Counted from the first letter of the stretch, positions 33,097-42,606 are shown. The stretch: DNA of 64,000 nt from Methylibium petroleiphilum PM1 (GCF_000015725.1 NC_008825.1:2542001-2606000), one strand, 5' to 3'. The notes: generated by a model not told the origin, from the letters alone. Made by a program: numbers and translations.

Positions 33097-33361
33097 ATTT
33101 CCGTCTCCTTGTGACCCTATCAAACATGCGACGCCGACTTCAAAGGTCGAAGGTAACCAGAGTCACTCCAATTTTGACGCCTTTACCCCACATCTCGAGC
33201 ACGCCCATTAGCTTGTCGCGAAAGCACAGTGGCGTCGCTTTCGCTTCAACTATCGAACGCGCGTCATGTGCCTTCATCATCCAAACACACGAAAACCCGC
33301 CAAGCAGAAAATATCATACCTCTTTCAAATTAACAGGACTGCGTCATCTCAGCACTTGAAT

Positions 33362-33661
33362 TCATTGCTTGCGACATCCGTTCTCGCTCGGACGCTCGGG
33401 CGATCTACAGTAAATAAACCGAACGTTCTGCTTTCTATCACTGACACGCTTTTCGAAGCCCGGAAGAAGAGTCACCAACGACTCTCTCGGCGGATCACAT
33501 TCAGACCCAAAGCAGAATGATAAATTCACAGAGTATGGACACGAATTCTTTATAACCGTCCCAAAATCACTTGACGCCCCTTCCACACAAGCAAACGCCC
33601 CACCAGAACAAAAAACCACGACGAAAGCCAAAAATCTACGCCAGACATTGAACCCGCCCAT
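33362..33661 (-). CDS. Small secreted Cys-containing hypothetical protein
   Basis: A 99-residue protein from ATG 33661, which has AGGGGA upstream and gives a signal peptide (MGGFNVWRRFLAFVVVFCSGGAFA). The mature part has six or more cysteines (CVEG, CPYS, CFGSECDPP, IYCRSP, NGCRKQ), pointing to a disulfide-stabilised periplasmic or secreted protein. The frame stays open to 33802 but that part looks non-coding. AT-rich codon use. No family recognised. Confidence 0.5.
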   Translation of the reverse strand: MGGFNVWRRFLAFVVVFCSGGAFACVEGASSDFGTVIKNSCPYSVNLSFCFGSECDPPRESLVTLLPGFEKRVSDRKQNVRFIYCRSPERPSENGCRKQ

Positions 33662-33869
33662 AAATATCCCCTTTTTAAATAAATTTTCGCCACCCATCCC
33701 ATCACACTTACGCGTCCACCGAACTATCAAATTCTTATGCTGGGGCCACCAAAGACAAGCCCCCAGAGTAGACCCGTCGAATGACGACTTATCAGCAATC
33801 AATTTCGTAGAAATTTTGCTTCATTCCCACAAAATCAATCATGCATTGAGCACCTATACAAACTATTGC

Positions 33870-34373
33870 CTAGAAATTCCTCCTACATAATTCACCACCC
33901 TCTCTTAGCTCACCCCTACTGTAGCGACAATAAATTAGTTTTTCATTTTGCTCTCCCACCCAAAAAACATAAATATCAGTTCTATAAATGCTCTTGCATT
34001 CTCCTTTTGTTTTGCACTGCTCCCTGGCCAGTATCAGGGCCTGCTCTGCGCTTTTTGCATGGCAAGCCCAACCGCCGTGATAGCCATGATCTTGACCATC
34101 TCGCGAAGCACCGACTAATGCAGCCCATCCAGCCTTACACCTAGCAATCTGCTTTATCCATCTAGTTGGAGACGGGTTCGAGTTTCCTCGCCCCACTCGA
34201 GACTGAATTTCGTCTTTATAAATTTCATCAATATCTTTTTCACCCCCCGAGACAAAAAACATCTGACTCAATTCCCCATGGTCATACACCTCAAAAAATA
34301 TAACCGCCCCCTGCTCATTCGCGTAAACCGGCGATAAAACTAAATAAGCAAAAAGCAACACGAACACCCTCAT
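33870..34373 (-). CDS. Secreted hypothetical protein, weakly DUF4189-like
   Basis: A 167-residue protein with signal peptide ending PVYAN (about 19). The middle has GWAALVGASRDGQDHGYHGG followed by a helix and spaced cysteines (CHAKSAEQALILAREQCKTKGEC), a pattern like the DUF4189 family of small periplasmic proteins (similarity judged by eye, weak). GGAGG stands upstream of the ATG. Third-position use is AT-rich, unlike the ICE and the chromosome, in keeping with an imported block. Confidence 0.6.
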   Translation of the reverse strand: MRVFVLLFAYLVLSPVYANEQGAVIFFEVYDHGELSQMFFVSGGEKDIDEIYKDEIQSRVGRGNSNPSPTRWIKQIARCKAGWAALVGASRDGQDHGYHGGWACHAKSAEQALILAREQCKTKGECKSIYRTDIYVFWVGEQNEKLIYCRYSRGELREGGELCRRNF

Positions 34374-34501
34374 TATTTACCTCCAGGTAACAATAATTAT
34401 ATTATCACTATTGATCACAAAATAACGCACACACAACAATTTCCACAAAACATATTCTCATGACTTTATAAATACCAAATACAAACGATTAAATCGCGCA
34501 C

Positions 34502-34693
34502 TCAACAATAGTCGCCGACAAGCTCTTTTACGAAAATCGCGTCATCACAAATATAGTCAAGCACGATTGTCAACGAAACCGCACGCTTAATATTCCATTG
34601 ATCCACAACCGTTTCTTCGTCCAATTGGCATAGCTTGCCCCGCACATGCACTGAATTTCTCGTCCAAATGCATGAGGTCACTGGCTCGCGCAT
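34502..34693 (-). CDS. Hypothetical small ORF, possibly a fragment
   Basis: A 63-residue open frame in AT-rich sequence without a clear ribosome-binding site or signal peptide. The portion RGKLCQLDEETVVDQWNIKRAV reads like a protein, so this may be the end of a gene whose start was lost where normal GC content resumes near 34,700. The remaining bases of 34374-34788 show no other gene; a LuxR-gene promoter must lie there. Confidence 0.3.
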   Translation of the reverse strand: MREPVTSCIWTRNSVHVRGKLCQLDEETVVDQWNIKRAVSLTIVLDYICDDAIFVKELVGDYC

Positions 34694-34788
34694 CCGCTAT
34701 ATCGCTAACAGATCCGTCGTTCTTGGCGAGCTGCAGACTAAAGAGCAAAGCTACGATTGGCATAAGAGCTCTCGGAAAGGTGACATCG

Positions 34789-35922
34789 ATGGCTTGGAAC
34801 GAGGGAACGGCTTCTCACATCATCGAACTGGCGGCAGAGGCTTGCTTGCAGCCAGCCAAGTGGGACGAATTAGTGGGTGCAATCAGCTTGGCCCTGGGCG
34901 CCAACGGCGGGGGGCTGTTCACACCGCAGCTCGACCCGACCGGACTAAACCTCGCCGCATCCTCCGGCACCGGCGCGGATGCCTTACCGGAGTTCGCTGC
35001 ACGCTGGGCCCCGGAAGACCCTTGGTTTCAGGCCGTCCAGAGTTCGGGGCGGGGCTGGCGAGGCGGGCAGATCTACGTCGCTGACGAATTAGTACCGGCC
35101 TCAGCCTTGTTTCGAACTGCGTTCTACAACGAGTTCAGTAAGCCTTACGGCATCGAGAACGTACTTAGCCTGAAGATCGTCGGTGATCAGGATCCGACCT
35201 CGCCGGTCACTCACCTCTCGCTGTTCCAGAAGCGCAATGCCGAGTCGCAATTCGGCGATCCCCAACGACAGGCGCTCAACGCCCTCTGGCCGCACCTCCA
35301 GCGCGCGATCCAAACCTATTGGCTGCTGCGCAAGGCACGCGACTTCGACCGCATCGCCGAAGGAGCGCTCGATGCCCTGCCGCAACCCACTTGGGTCTTA
35401 CGCGACGACCAGACGATCGACCACGCCAACCGTTCCGCGCGCGACCTGATGTCGTCGGCGCCCTGGCTACGCGCCAGCACGCGTCGCCTAACGGCTGTTG
35501 GCGACCTCGACAGCACTGCACTGCACCGTGCCATTCGTGCGGCAGCCACCGGCGGTGGGCGCCAATGGGTGGCCGCGATTCTCGTGGCCGGCCGGCTGCG
35601 CCGCGCCGTTCTTCACATCGCCCCGCTCGCCGGCGCCGCCCCTTATGAAACGGCCTGGCCTCTTGCCCGCACCCTGCTCACGCTAGAGCTACCCCCACCC
35701 GACGATGTCGCGACCTCGTGGCTGGAACGACTGGCAAAACACTACCGCCTCACTCCGGCAGAAACTCGTGTGCTCGAGCGCCTGGGCGCAGGCTTGAATC
35801 CTCGCGACGTCGCCGACGAGATGCGGGTGTCCTACACCACGGTGCGCACCCACCTGCGCGCCTTGTTCGACAAGACGGGCTGCCACCGGCAGGCCGACCT
35901 CATGCGGCTGCTGCAAGCCTAG
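34789..35922 (+). CDS. LuxR-family transcriptional regulator
   Basis: A 377-residue regulator. The C-terminal LuxR/GerE helix-turn-helix is clear: LTPAETRVLERLGAGLNPRDVADEMRVSYTTVRTHLRALFDKTG (about residues 320-365). The N-terminal 200 residues are a GAF/PAS-like sensor region; a PAS-like piece LPQPTWVLRDDQTIDHANRSARDL lies near 200-225. Start 34789 (MAWNEG) is chosen over 34672 because the upstream part lies in the AT-rich junction. Its stop overlaps the convergent LysR gene by 4 bp. Targets unknown. Confidence 0.82.
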   Translation: MAWNEGTASHIIELAAEACLQPAKWDELVGAISLALGANGGGLFTPQLDPTGLNLAASSGTGADALPEFAARWAPEDPWFQAVQSSGRGWRGGQIYVADELVPASALFRTAFYNEFSKPYGIENVLSLKIVGDQDPTSPVTHLSLFQKRNAESQFGDPQRQALNALWPHLQRAIQTYWLLRKARDFDRIAEGALDALPQPTWVLRDDQTIDHANRSARDLMSSAPWLRASTRRLTAVGDLDSTALHRAIRAAATGGGRQWVAAILVAGRLRRAVLHIAPLAGAAPYETAWPLARTLLTLELPPPDDVATSWLERLAKHYRLTPAETRVLERLGAGLNPRDVADEMRVSYTTVRTHLRALFDKTGCHRQADLMRLLQA

Positions 35923-36890
35923 GTTTCGGCACTGCGGAGAGCGCCCCGGGACGCAGACCGCGATCGACCAGGCGCAGGCACGCGCACGACCGGCAGCGGG
36001 GCCGGGCCGCTCAGGGTCGCGAGCCAGTCGACGAAGGCGCGCGTGCGTGCCGGCAGATTGCGCTGGCTCGCATACACGGCGTTGATCGGCGTGGGCGGAG
36101 GCCGGATGCCGGCGAGCACTTCGACGGCCTCGCCGCGGTCGATGGCGTCGGCCGCCATGTAGTCCGGCACCTGTGCGACGCCCAACCCGGCCCGGACCGC
36201 CACAACCATCGCTTCGCCTTCGTCCAGCATCATGTACACGCGCGGCCGCAACTGCACCGTGCGGCCGTCGCAGCGGAACATCCAGGGCCGCTCGCGGCCG
36301 GTGGTCGGCCAGCGGAAGCTCAGGCAGCGGTGCCGGGCCAGGTCGCCCAGGGTCGCCAGCGCCGCGCTGTCCTGCAGGTAGCCCGGCGAGGCGATCGTCA
36401 CGACCTGCTGGGTCCACAGCGGTCGCGCGACGAGGCTCGAATCGACGAGCGTGCCGATGCGCACCGCCACGTCGACGCGCTCGTCGACGAGCGCCACCTG
36501 GCGATCCGACAGGTCCAGCTCGAGCGTCACGTCGGGCCGTGCCGCGAGGAACTGCGGCAGCCGCGGCACGACGAACAGCTTGCCCAGCGTCGACGGGACG
36601 CTCACCCGCAGACGCCCGCTCGGCGCGGCGCCGCGGTCGGACATCAGGCTGCGCGCCGCGTCGAAGTCGTCGAGCAACCGACGGCAGTGCTCGAAGAACA
36701 CCGCACCGTCGTCGGTGAGCGACACCTGGCGCGTGGTCCGGTGCAGCAGCCGCAGGCCGAGCTGCGTCTCGAGCCGCGCGACGCTCTTGCTGACGCCCGA
36801 CGGCGTCACGTCGAGCAGGCGCGCGGCCTGCGCGAAGCTGCGCGACTCGGCGGTGCGGACGAAGGCCAGGATGCCGGTGAGTTGGTCCAT
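35919..36890 (-). CDS. LysR-family transcriptional regulator
   Basis: A 323-residue LysR regulator: N-terminal winged helix (MDQLTGILAFVRTAESRSFAQAARLLDVTPSGVSKSVARLE, residues 1-41) and a type 2 periplasmic-binding-like effector domain (about 90-290). The last 20 residues are an Arg/Ser-rich tail. It is of the CrgA/AaeR-like subgroup by its HRTTRQVSLTDDG motif. It is divergent from the cupin gene (130-base gap), a classic LysR arrangement, so the cupin gene is a likely target. Confidence 0.88.
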   Translation of the reverse strand: MDQLTGILAFVRTAESRSFAQAARLLDVTPSGVSKSVARLETQLGLRLLHRTTRQVSLTDDGAVFFEHCRRLLDDFDAARSLMSDRGAAPSGRLRVSVPSTLGKLFVVPRLPQFLAARPDVTLELDLSDRQVALVDERVDVAVRIGTLVDSSLVARPLWTQQVVTIASPGYLQDSAALATLGDLARHRCLSFRWPTTGRERPWMFRCDGRTVQLRPRVYMMLDEGEAMVVAVRAGLGVAQVPDYMAADAIDRGEAVEVLAGIRPPPTPINAVYASQRNLPARTRAFVDWLATLSGPAPLPVVRVPAPGRSRSASRGALRSAET

Positions 36891-37020
36891 GGACGGAACG
36901 CCGTTCGGACGCTCGATTGATGACAGCTTGTCCGCAGTCTAGTGCCGGCCCCCGGACTTATCAACGCGCCGGCGGCTGCCCACACTGCAGGCATCGCCCC
37001 CCTGCTCCGAGGAGATTGCC

Positions 37021-37488
37021 ATGTACGCCGTCGTTTCCCATCCCGCCTTGCTTCCCGAACTGCTGCCCGGCATACGGCACCGCACGCTCGCGGGCCCCGA
37101 TGACGGCCTGTCGAGCCTGGAAGTCTGGTCGCAGTCGATCGCAGGACACGGCGCCACGCCGCCGCACCGGCACGATTGCGAGGAGGTGGTCCTGGTTCTG
37201 GCGGGCCGGGGTCTGCTGGCGATGAACGGCACCGACCTGCCCTTCCAGGCCGGCGACACGCTCATCATCCCGCGGGGTGTGGTGCACCAGATCCTCAACG
37301 ACGGCGAGCACGAGCTGCGGCTGTTCGTCGCGCTCGGCATGGCACCGGTGCGGGCGGAGTTCCCGGACGGTACGCCGATCGCGCTGCCGTGGCAGCAGCC
37401 CACCGCCACCGCAGCGGCGTGCGTTCAGCCGCCGGTCCGGGCCGCCGCGGCGCGCGCCAGCGTCTCCGACGCCCGCTCGCCGAACTGA
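37021..37488 (+). CDS. Cupin-domain protein
   Basis: A 155-residue single-domain cupin. Motif 1 is PPHRHDCEEVVLVLAGRG with the metal-binding HxH...E, motif 2 is FQAGDTLIIPRGVVHQILN with the second His. Substrate unknown; related proteins are quercetinase-like or sugar-binding. The last 21 codons run antisense over the end of the AraC gene (overlap 37425-37488) and look like an unconserved extension. Divergent LysR regulator upstream. Confidence 0.82.
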   Translation: MYAVVSHPALLPELLPGIRHRTLAGPDDGLSSLEVWSQSIAGHGATPPHRHDCEEVVLVLAGRGLLAMNGTDLPFQAGDTLIIPRGVVHQILNDGEHELRLFVALGMAPVRAEFPDGTPIALPWQQPTATAAACVQPPVRAAAARASVSDARSPN

Positions 37489-38411
37489 CGCCGGTAGTCG
37501 CCGGCGAAGGCGCTCAGGTTCCAGAAACCCCAGTGGGCTGCCGCGCGCTGCACCGTCAGGCCGGGCGCGGCCTCGCGCAGCAGGCGACGCACGCCGTTCA
37601 ATCGCACGCTGCGCAGGTAGGCGAGCGGGTTGACGCCCACTTCGTCCTCGAAAGCGTATTGCAGCGTGCGGCGGCTCACGTGCAGTGCCGCACACAGCTC
37701 GGGCACGCTGGGTGCGCGATCGGGGGCGGCTTCGATGCGCTCGCGCACCTGGGCCACCAGCCGGCGCCGCGCGCTGGCATTGCCGCGCTCGCGCCGCTCG
37801 GGGCCGCGCGCGTCCAGCAGGCCGGCCACCACGTCGAGCATCGCGCTGCGCAGGTCGCAGGACACGCCGGCCTCGGCCAGCACCAGGATGGCGCGGGCAT
37901 GCACCAGCGCCGCATGGCGCCGTGCCGGGTCGGCCGCCCACCAGCCGGCGCCGCCGGCCCGCGGCAGCTCCAGCCCGGGGGCGTGCGACTGCAGCGCCTC
38001 GCGCGAGACGACGAAGCCGACGATGTCGTGCCCGGCCGGGCTCACCAGCTCGAAGCCACCGTCCTCGCCGCTGACCATCACGCCGTCGGCGCCGACCAAG
38101 CGGCCGTCCAGCCGCGAGCCGTCGTCGGCCACGGTGATGCCGCACCACAGCGCGCCCTGCCAGACCTCGCAGCGCTGGCGCAGGCGCTGGCTGGTGCGCT
38201 CGCGGAACAGCTGCACGCCCGCGCTCACCGCCTCGTCGAGCCGGCCCTCGAAACCGCCGCTGCCGAGCTGGTCGTATGCCTGTCGCCAACCTGACAGATG
38301 CGAGGCGTGCTCGTCGACGTCGGTCGAGCGGTGCGAGCGCGCGCACCACGGAGCGTCCTGCCGTGCGGCGTGGTCGGGCACGTTCTGCGTGCTTGCGGTG
38401 CCGTTCAACAT
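37425..38411 (-). CDS. eutR: AraC-family regulator, EutR-like
   Basis: A 328-residue AraC-type activator with the two helix-turn-helix motifs in the C-terminal 100 residues (PSVPELCAALHVSRRTLQYAFEDEVGVNPLAYLRSVRLN and WGFWNLSAFAGDYRRQFGERASETL). It is divergent from the ethanolamine permease and ammonia-lyase genes, so it is probably their ethanolamine/B12-responsive activator. The first 30 residues are weak and the true start may be later, for example the one near residue 33. The symbol rests on context. Confidence 0.75.
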   Translation of the reverse strand: MLNGTASTQNVPDHAARQDAPWCARSHRSTDVDEHASHLSGWRQAYDQLGSGGFEGRLDEAVSAGVQLFRERTSQRLRQRCEVWQGALWCGITVADDGSRLDGRLVGADGVMVSGEDGGFELVSPAGHDIVGFVVSREALQSHAPGLELPRAGGAGWWAADPARRHAALVHARAILVLAEAGVSCDLRSAMLDVVAGLLDARGPERRERGNASARRRLVAQVRERIEAAPDRAPSVPELCAALHVSRRTLQYAFEDEVGVNPLAYLRSVRLNGVRRLLREAAPGLTVQRAAAHWGFWNLSAFAGDYRRQFGERASETLARAAAARTGG

Positions 38412-38508
38412 TGCCGATTTCCGCTAACGCTCCCTCTGCGCTCTGTCTACGCTGATGCAAACACCGCGCCAACTGCGGGGACTTTCACATCATCCGGAGG
38501 GATTACGC

Positions 38509-39876
38509 ATGAGTACAAGTACGGGACCGGGACTGAACAAGTCCCTCTCGACCCTGCAGCTGTGGGGCATCGCGGTCGGCCTGGTGATCTCGGGCGAGTA
38601 TTTCGGCTGGAGCTACGGCTGGGCCGGCGCCGGCACGCTGGGCTTCCTGGTGACGGCGGGCTTCATCGCGCTGATGTACACCACCTTCATCTTCAGCTTC
38701 ACCGAGCTCACCACGTCGATCCCGCACGCGGGCGGCCCGTTCGAGTACGGCCGCCGCGCCTTCGGTCCGACCGGCGGCTACATCGCCGGCTACGCCACGC
38801 TGATCGAGTTCGTGTTCGCGCCGCCGGCCATCTCGCTGGCGATCGGCTCCTACCTCGCGGTGCAGTTCCCGGGCCTGGACCCGAAGACCGCCGCGGTCGG
38901 TGCCTACCTGATCTTCATGACGCTCAACATCCTGGGCGTGCAGATCGCGGCCACCTTCGAGCTGGCGGTGACACTGATCGCGATCTTCGAACTGCTGGTC
39001 TTCATGGGCGTGGTGGCGCCGGGCTTCTCGATGGCCAACTTCGTCAAGGGCGGCTGGTCCGGCGAGGACAGCTTCAGCCTCGGCTCGCTCGGCGGCATCT
39101 TCGCCGCGATCCCGTTCGCGATCTGGTTCTTTCTAGCGATCGAGGGCGTGGCCATGGCGGCCGAGGAGGCCAAGGACCCGAAGCGCTCCATCCCCATCGC
39201 CTACATCGGCGGCATCGTCACCCTGCTGCTGCTGGCCACCGGCGTGATGATCTTCGCCGGCGGCGTGGGCGACTGGACCAAGCTTGCCAACATCAACGAC
39301 CCGCTGCCGCAGGCGATGAAGGCGATCGTCGGCGAATCCAGCGGCTGGCTGCACATGCTGGTGTGGCTGGGGCTGTTCGGTCTGATCGCCTCCTTCCACG
39401 GCATCATCCTCGGCTACTCGCGGCAGATCTTCGCGCTGTCGCGCGCCGGCTACCTGCCCGAGCTGCTGGGCAAGGTTCATCCGCGCTTCCACACGCCGCA
39501 CATCGCGGTGCTGGCCGGCGGCGTGGTGGGCATCCTGGCCATCTTCAGCGACGAGCTGATCTCCTTCGGCGGCCAGACCCTCACCGCCAACATCGTGACG
39601 ATGAGCGTGTTCGGCGCGATCGTGATGTACATCGTCAGCATGGCCAGCCTGTTCAAGCTGCGCCGCAGCGAGCCGAACCTGGCACGGCCCTTCCGCGCGC
39701 CCATGTTCCCGATCTTCCCGGCCTTCGCGCTGGCGGCGGCCGTGGTGTGCCTGGCCACGATGGTGTACTTCAATCCCTTGGTCGCGATGCTGTTCGTCGG
39801 GCTGGGCGTCGTCGGCTACGGCTATTTCCTGCTGACCCACAAGCGCCGCGAGCGGGCGGCGCTCGCTGCGGCATGA
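38509..39876 (+). CDS. eat: Ethanolamine permease
   Basis: A 455-residue APC-superfamily transporter with about 12 membrane helices. Features include GLVISGEYFGWSYGWAGAGT near the N terminus and ELTTSIPHAGGPFEYGRRAFGP, matching ethanolamine permeases (TIGR00908). Start 38509 has GGAGG 8 bases upstream. It imports ethanolamine for the ammonia-lyase encoded 8 bases downstream (eutB); AraC gene divergent. Confidence 0.92.
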   Translation: MSTSTGPGLNKSLSTLQLWGIAVGLVISGEYFGWSYGWAGAGTLGFLVTAGFIALMYTTFIFSFTELTTSIPHAGGPFEYGRRAFGPTGGYIAGYATLIEFVFAPPAISLAIGSYLAVQFPGLDPKTAAVGAYLIFMTLNILGVQIAATFELAVTLIAIFELLVFMGVVAPGFSMANFVKGGWSGEDSFSLGSLGGIFAAIPFAIWFFLAIEGVAMAAEEAKDPKRSIPIAYIGGIVTLLLLATGVMIFAGGVGDWTKLANINDPLPQAMKAIVGESSGWLHMLVWLGLFGLIASFHGIILGYSRQIFALSRAGYLPELLGKVHPRFHTPHIAVLAGGVVGILAIFSDELISFGGQTLTANIVTMSVFGAIVMYIVSMASLFKLRRSEPNLARPFRAPMFPIFPAFALAAAVVCLATMVYFNPLVAMLFVGLGVVGYGYFLLTHKRRERAALAAA

Positions 39877-39883
39877 TCGACGC

Positions 39884-41293
39884 ATGGCCTACGCGCACTC
39901 CATCGGCCCGCGGCGCTACAGCTTCGACGACCTGCGCACGTTGATGGCCCGGGCTTCGCCCGCGCGCTCCGGCGACGAACTCGCCGGGGTCGCGGCGCGC
40001 AGCAGCGAGGAGCGCGCCGCGGCGCAGATCGCGCTGGCGGCGCTGCCGCTCAAGACCTTCCTGAACGACGCGCTGGTGCCCTACGAGGACGACGAGGTCA
40101 CGCGCCTCATCCTCGACAGCCAAGACGCCGCCGCCTTTGCCCCGATCGCCCACCTCACTGTGGGCGACCTGCGCGACTGGCTGCTGTCCGACGCGGTCGA
40201 CGGCGACACGCTGCGCGCCGCGGCGCCCGGCCTGACGCCCGAGATGACCGCAGCGGTCAGCAAGATCATGCGCAACCAGGACCTGATCCTGGTCGCGCGC
40301 AAATGCCGCGTGCGCACGCGCTTTCGCGACACCATTGGCCTGCCCGGCCGGCTGTCCACCCGGCTGCAGCCCAACCACCCGACCGACAACGCCGCCGGCA
40401 TCGCCGCCAGCACGCTCGACGGCCTTCTCTACGGCAGCGGCGACGCGGTGATCGGCATCAACCCGGCCACCGACAACGTGGCCCAGGTGACGCGGCTGCT
40501 GCAGATGCTGGACGCGGTGATCCAGCGCTACGAGATCCCCACGCAGAGCTGCGTGCTGACCCACGTGACCAACACGCTGCAGTGCATCGAGCGCGGCGCG
40601 CCGGTGGACCTGGTGTTCCAGTCGATCGGGGGCACCGAAGCCACCAACCGCAGCTTCGGCATCGACCTGGCGCTGCTCGCCGAGGCGCACGACGCCGCAC
40701 TGTCGCTGCAGCGCGGCGCGCTGTTCTCCGACGACGGCCAGCGCGGCCGCAACGTCATGTACTTCGAGACCGGCCAGGGCAGCGCGCTGTCAGCCCAGGC
40801 CCACCACGGCTGCGACCAGCAGACGATCGAGGCGCGGGCCTACGCGGTGGCACGGCGCTTCGAGCCGCTGCTGGTGAACAGCGTGGTCGGCTTCATCGGC
40901 CCCGAGTACCTGTACGACGGCAAGCAGATCATCCGCGCCGGCCTCGAAGACCATTTCTGCGCCAAGCTGCTCGGCCTGCCGATGGGCTGCGACATCTGCT
41001 ACACCAACCACGCCGAGGCCGACCAGAACGACATGGACGTGCTGCTCACGTTGCTGGGCGTGGCCGGCTGCAGCTTCATCATGGGCATCCCGGGCTCGGA
41101 CGACGTGATGCTGAACTACCAGACCACATCCTTCCACGACGCGCTCTACGCACGCCGCGTGCTGGGCCTGCGGCCCGCGCCGGAGTTCGAGCGCTGGCTG
41201 GAGGCCATGCGCATCACCGAGCCCGGCGCGCCCGATCGGCTGACCGACCTGATGCCGCCGGCCCTGGCCCGCCTGCTGGAGCACCCGCGCTGA
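39884..41293 (+). CDS. eutB: Ethanolamine ammonia-lyase large subunit
   Basis: A 469-residue TIM-barrel subunit of the adenosylcobalamin-dependent lyase that splits ethanolamine to acetaldehyde and ammonia. Diagnostic blocks: LQPNHPTDNAAGIAASTLDGLLYGSGDAVIGINPATD, YFETGQGSALSAQAHHG and CDICYTNHAEADQNDMD, as in E. coli EutB (453 residues). The stop overlaps the eutC start by one base. No microcompartment genes are near, so this is the short assimilation pathway. Confidence 0.95.
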   Translation: MAYAHSIGPRRYSFDDLRTLMARASPARSGDELAGVAARSSEERAAAQIALAALPLKTFLNDALVPYEDDEVTRLILDSQDAAAFAPIAHLTVGDLRDWLLSDAVDGDTLRAAAPGLTPEMTAAVSKIMRNQDLILVARKCRVRTRFRDTIGLPGRLSTRLQPNHPTDNAAGIAASTLDGLLYGSGDAVIGINPATDNVAQVTRLLQMLDAVIQRYEIPTQSCVLTHVTNTLQCIERGAPVDLVFQSIGGTEATNRSFGIDLALLAEAHDAALSLQRGALFSDDGQRGRNVMYFETGQGSALSAQAHHGCDQQTIEARAYAVARRFEPLLVNSVVGFIGPEYLYDGKQIIRAGLEDHFCAKLLGLPMGCDICYTNHAEADQNDMDVLLTLLGVAGCSFIMGIPGSDDVMLNYQTTSFHDALYARRVLGLRPAPEFERWLEAMRITEPGAPDRLTDLMPPALARLLEHPR

Positions 41294-42087
41294 TGAGCGG
41301 CGGCCCGGTCATCGCCAACCCCTGGAGCGTGCTGCGCCGGCACACACCGGCGCGCATCGGCCTGGGCCGCAGCGGCATCAGCCAGCCCACTGCGCCGCAG
41401 CTCGACTTCCAGCTTGCGCACGCCCAGGCGCGCGACGCCGTGCACCGGCCGCTGGACCATGAAGCGGTCGACGCCGCGGTCCGCGCGCTCGGTCTGCCGA
41501 CGCTGGCGTTGCACAGCGCTGCCGCCGACCGCCATATCTACCTGCAGCGGCCCGACCTGGGCCGCCGGCTCGACGAGGCCTCCATCGCCCGTCTCGCCGC
41601 CTGCACGGCCAACGAACAGGCCGATCTCGCGCTGGTGGTGGCCGATGGGCTGTCGGCGCTGGCCATCGAGCGCCACGCCGCGCCCTTCATCGCCGAACTG
41701 CGCCGTGTGCTGGCGCGCGACTGGCGCTGGGCACCGGTGGCGATCGTGCGGCAGGCGCGCGTGGCGATCGGCGACCCGATCGGCGAGGCGCTCGGCGCCC
41801 GGCTCGCGGTGGTGCTGGTCGGCGAGCGGCCGGGGCTCAGTTCGCCCGACAGCATGGGTGTCTACGTCACCTGGTCGCCGCGAGCAGGCCGGGTCGACGC
41901 CGAGCGCAACTGCATCTCCAACGTGCGCCCCGAGGGCCTGCCCTTGCCGCAAGCCGCCGCCCGCCTAGCCTGGCTGCTGGGCGAGGCGCGCTCGCGCCAG
42001 CTCACCGGCGTGGCCCTGAAGGACGACAGCGGGCCGGCGCTCGAAACGGGCGGCGACAGCGGCAGCTTCCTGCTCGCGCCACCCTGA
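41293..42087 (+). CDS. eutC: Ethanolamine ammonia-lyase small subunit
   Basis: A 264-residue B12-binding subunit. It has the EutC patterns RIGLGRSG, LDFQLAHAQARDAVH, LVVADGLSALAIERHAAPF and GERPGLSSPDSMGVYVTWSP. The start overlaps the eutB stop (TGATG). It is slightly shorter at the N terminus than the E. coli protein (295), as common in proteobacteria lacking Eut microcompartments. Confidence 0.95.
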   Translation: MSGGPVIANPWSVLRRHTPARIGLGRSGISQPTAPQLDFQLAHAQARDAVHRPLDHEAVDAAVRALGLPTLALHSAAADRHIYLQRPDLGRRLDEASIARLAACTANEQADLALVVADGLSALAIERHAAPFIAELRRVLARDWRWAPVAIVRQARVAIGDPIGEALGARLAVVLVGERPGLSSPDSMGVYVTWSPRAGRVDAERNCISNVRPEGLPLPQAAARLAWLLGEARSRQLTGVALKDDSGPALETGGDSGSFLLAPP

Positions 42088-42099
42088 TCCGACTTCCTC

Positions 42100-42606
42100 T
42101 TACTTGACGACGGCCGGCAGGTTGTCGAGTCCGGCGCGGTAGACGCCGGAAATCACCTTCTTCGCCTCATCGTCCGAGACGCCTTCCTTGGCCTTGAAGG
42201 TCGACGACCAGGTCACCGTGGAGCCGCCCTTCGCCTTCGCGACCTTCAGCGTCGAGACATAGTCGGTCACGGGCAGCGGCGAATCGGTGATGCGGTACTT
42301 GTAGCTCATCGACGAAGCGCTGTGCGACAGCAGTTCCTCGGTGATCTTCGCGCCGTCCTTGGTGGTCAGCACCCGCACCGTGCCCTTGGTATTGCCCTTG
42401 CCCTTGGTGATCTCGGTGCCGCCGATCGCCGGGTGCCAGTTCTGCCAGCTGTCGAAGTCCTTGATGGCGGCGAAGGTCTTGGCCGGCGTGGCTGCCACGT
42501 CGACCTTCTCCGTGACCGAGAGCGTCTTTCCCGCGGCCAGCGCGCCGCCGGTCGCGAATGCGAGCGAGAGAAGAATGCCGAACGTACGATGGCCTGCTGC
42601 AGTCAT
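42100..42606 (-). CDS. SRPBCC-fold (polyketide cyclase-like) exported protein
   Basis: A 168-residue protein with signal peptide ending GALAAG (about 25) followed by a START/SRPBCC domain: VTEKVDVAATPAKTFAAIKDFDSWQNWHPAI and TVTWSSTFKAKEGVSDDEA. It probably binds a hydrophobic ligand in the periplasm. GGAGAC precedes the ATG. Convergent with eutC (12 bases apart). Confidence 0.78.
   Translation of the reverse strand: MTAAGHRTFGILLSLAFATGGALAAGKTLSVTEKVDVAATPAKTFAAIKDFDSWQNWHPAIGGTEITKGKGNTKGTVRVLTTKDGAKITEELLSHSASSMSYKYRITDSPLPVTDYVSTLKVAKAKGGSTVTWSSTFKAKEGVSDDEAKKVISGVYRAGLDNLPAVVK

Noticed and set aside
34635-35084. 149-codon open frame overlapping the LuxR gene
   Set aside because: It is a different frame of the LuxR gene start, with low-complexity composition.
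37176-38294. 372-codon plus-strand frame over the AraC gene
   Set aside because: Antisense to the AraC regulator, whose two helix-turn-helix motifs are clear.
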